Below are positions 13,897 to 14,347 of a stretch of DNA of 14,347 nucleotides, in pieces (the first letter of the stretch is position 1; the number at the start of each line of letters is the position of its first letter). The notes beneath the pieces are model-generated. The model was not told the DNA's origin, did no database searches, and saw only the letters and a list, made by a program, of their open reading frames with translations. Position numbers and translations under genes: made by a program. Origin of the DNA: Porphyromonadaceae bacterium (GTDB lineage Bacteria; Bacteroidota; Bacteroidia; Bacteroidales; Paludibacteraceae). The stretch lies in the NCBI GenBank assembly GCA_905372135.1, contig CAJPNS010000045.1:1-14347 (forward strand). Reading direction: 5' to 3'.

Positions 13897-13966
13897 GCAA
13901 AAGTTCAAACAAAGTTCAAATACAGCTCAAGTAAGAAATCAAGTAAAGTTGAGCAAAAGTTCAAAC
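13897..13966. repeat. Short direct repeats of the AAAGTTCAAA type
   Basis: AAAGTTCAAA occurs at 13900-13909, 13911-13920 and 13956-13965. The first and last are embedded in an identical 14-mer, GCAAAAGTTCAAAC (13897-13910, 13953-13966). Between them TCAAGTAA occurs twice (13927-13934, 13939-13946), and GCTCAA/TTGAGC forms an inverted pair (13925-13930, 13949-13954). Confidence 0.7.
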
Positions 13967-14023
13967 TATATATACATCTTTTATTACCTTTTTTATATCC
14001 TTGCCCGTAGCACATAAATAAGA

Positions 14024-14059
14024 GAAGCTAAACACTACTCTACTCCGTTGTTTAGCCTC
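14024..14059. terminator. Possible terminator downstream of the right-edge gene
   Basis: GCTAAACA (14027-14034) pairs with TGTTTAGC (14049-14056). Two more pairs extend the stem beyond one mismatch, with a 14-base loop. The T content after the stem on the minus strand (TCTTATTTAT) is weak. A second 7-bp hairpin (14080-14086 with 14100-14106) lies nearer the stop codon. Confidence 0.4.
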
Positions 14060-14123
14060 CCTTTTATCAGATTTATTACCTTTCGTCAGAAAAAAGAGAA
14101 CGAAAGCGATAAATTCATTATTA

Positions 14124-14342
14124 CTACTTGTTTCCCTCTTTTATTATCACAGGTGGAGAGAGTAGTCGTTTTTTAGTCTCTTTCCAGTTGGCAGCTATGA
14201 TTTTATTGTTGTAACATACCGTATCCCATGTGATAAAAACACAATAGCCTGCATCTGTAGAATCTTTGGGATCGCCTTTACGAGTTATAAGTTTTGACCT
14301 TATAATATCTCTATCTTTTTTATTCCAATAGATACACATCAT
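14124..14342 (-). CDS. Unknown protein, probably the C-terminal part of a gene running off the right edge
   Basis: Seventy-two residues are visible from ATG 14342 to the stop, ending KKRLLSPPVIIKEGNK. The frame is still open at the window edge, so the true start may lie outside. There is no membrane segment and no recognisable motif. Two cysteines, several lysines and a WDTVCYNNK stretch are the only notable features. I do not recognise the family. The gene is on the same strand as infC but is separated from it by hairpins, repeats and the infC promoter, so the two are likely separate transcription units. Confidence 0.5.
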   Translation of the reverse strand: MMCIYWNKKDRDIIRSKLITRKGDPKDSTDAGYCVFITWDTVCYNNKIIAANWKETKKRLLSPPVIIKEGNK

Positions 14343-14347
14343 AGGAT

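Larger units (their letters stand above)
13755..14123. other. Non-coding region upstream of infC
   Basis: I find no credible gene in these roughly 370 bases. They hold the infC promoter and leader, a cluster of short direct repeats (13897-13966) and two hairpins nearer the right-hand gene. thrS, which in many Bacteroidales lies directly upstream of infC, is absent. Confidence 0.6.

Noticed and set aside
13897..13966. Possible CRISPR array
   Set aside because: The repeats are only 10-14 bases, irregularly spaced by 1 to 46 bases, and no cas gene is nearby.

Overview
The window looks like a chromosomal segment of a member of the Bacteroidales (Bacteroidota). The evidence is the protein families (ParC with an acidic N-terminal extension, a Bacteroidales-type infC-rpmI-rplT operon, a PepD-type M20 dipeptidase, an isolated sigma-70 factor), the scarcity of Shine-Dalgarno sequences, and repeated TAnnTTTG boxes (the Bacteroides-type -7 element) upstream of genes. 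The family is less certain; a Dysgonomonas/Porphyromonas-like organism is a guess.

Layout. (1) Positions 1-2350, all minus strand, form an AT-rich accessory island: two orphan Rhs core tips (one running off the left edge) sharing a 119-bp repeat, a four-helix membrane protein between them, a secreted MORN-like protein, a small protein with an L,D-transpeptidase/Tlde1-like His...Ser-x-Gly-Cys motif overlapping it, and a T4 endonuclease V-like (TIGR02328-type) protein. (2) Positions 2533-5271, minus strand: topoisomerase IV subunit A. (3) Positions 5361-7673, minus strand: an intrinsic terminator, a 53-aa small protein, a sigma-70 factor, a secreted two-repeat protein and an isochorismatase-fold hydrolase. 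(4) Positions 7827-10725, plus strand: a compact TPR-DedA-ruvC cluster. (5) Positions 10855-12309, plus strand: pepD with its own promoter. (6) Positions 12330-12447: two back-to-back hairpin terminators between convergent units. (7) Positions 12491-13739, minus strand: rplT, rpmI and infC, with infC apparently starting at a rare ATA codon behind a strong Shine-Dalgarno. (8) Positions 13740-14123: a leader and intergenic region with promoter, repeats and hairpins. (9) A partial unknown gene at the right edge.

How the genes work together. The core genes serve chromosome topology (ParC), recombination (RuvC), translation (IF3, L35, L20), peptide catabolism (PepD) and envelope homeostasis (DedA). 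The left island reads as debris and cassettes of a polymorphic-toxin (Rhs) locus. The most interesting part is the overlapping pair at 1072-1951: a candidate peptidoglycan-active toxin fragment followed by a candidate exported immunity protein. All functional calls come from motif reading by eye; no database search was run.
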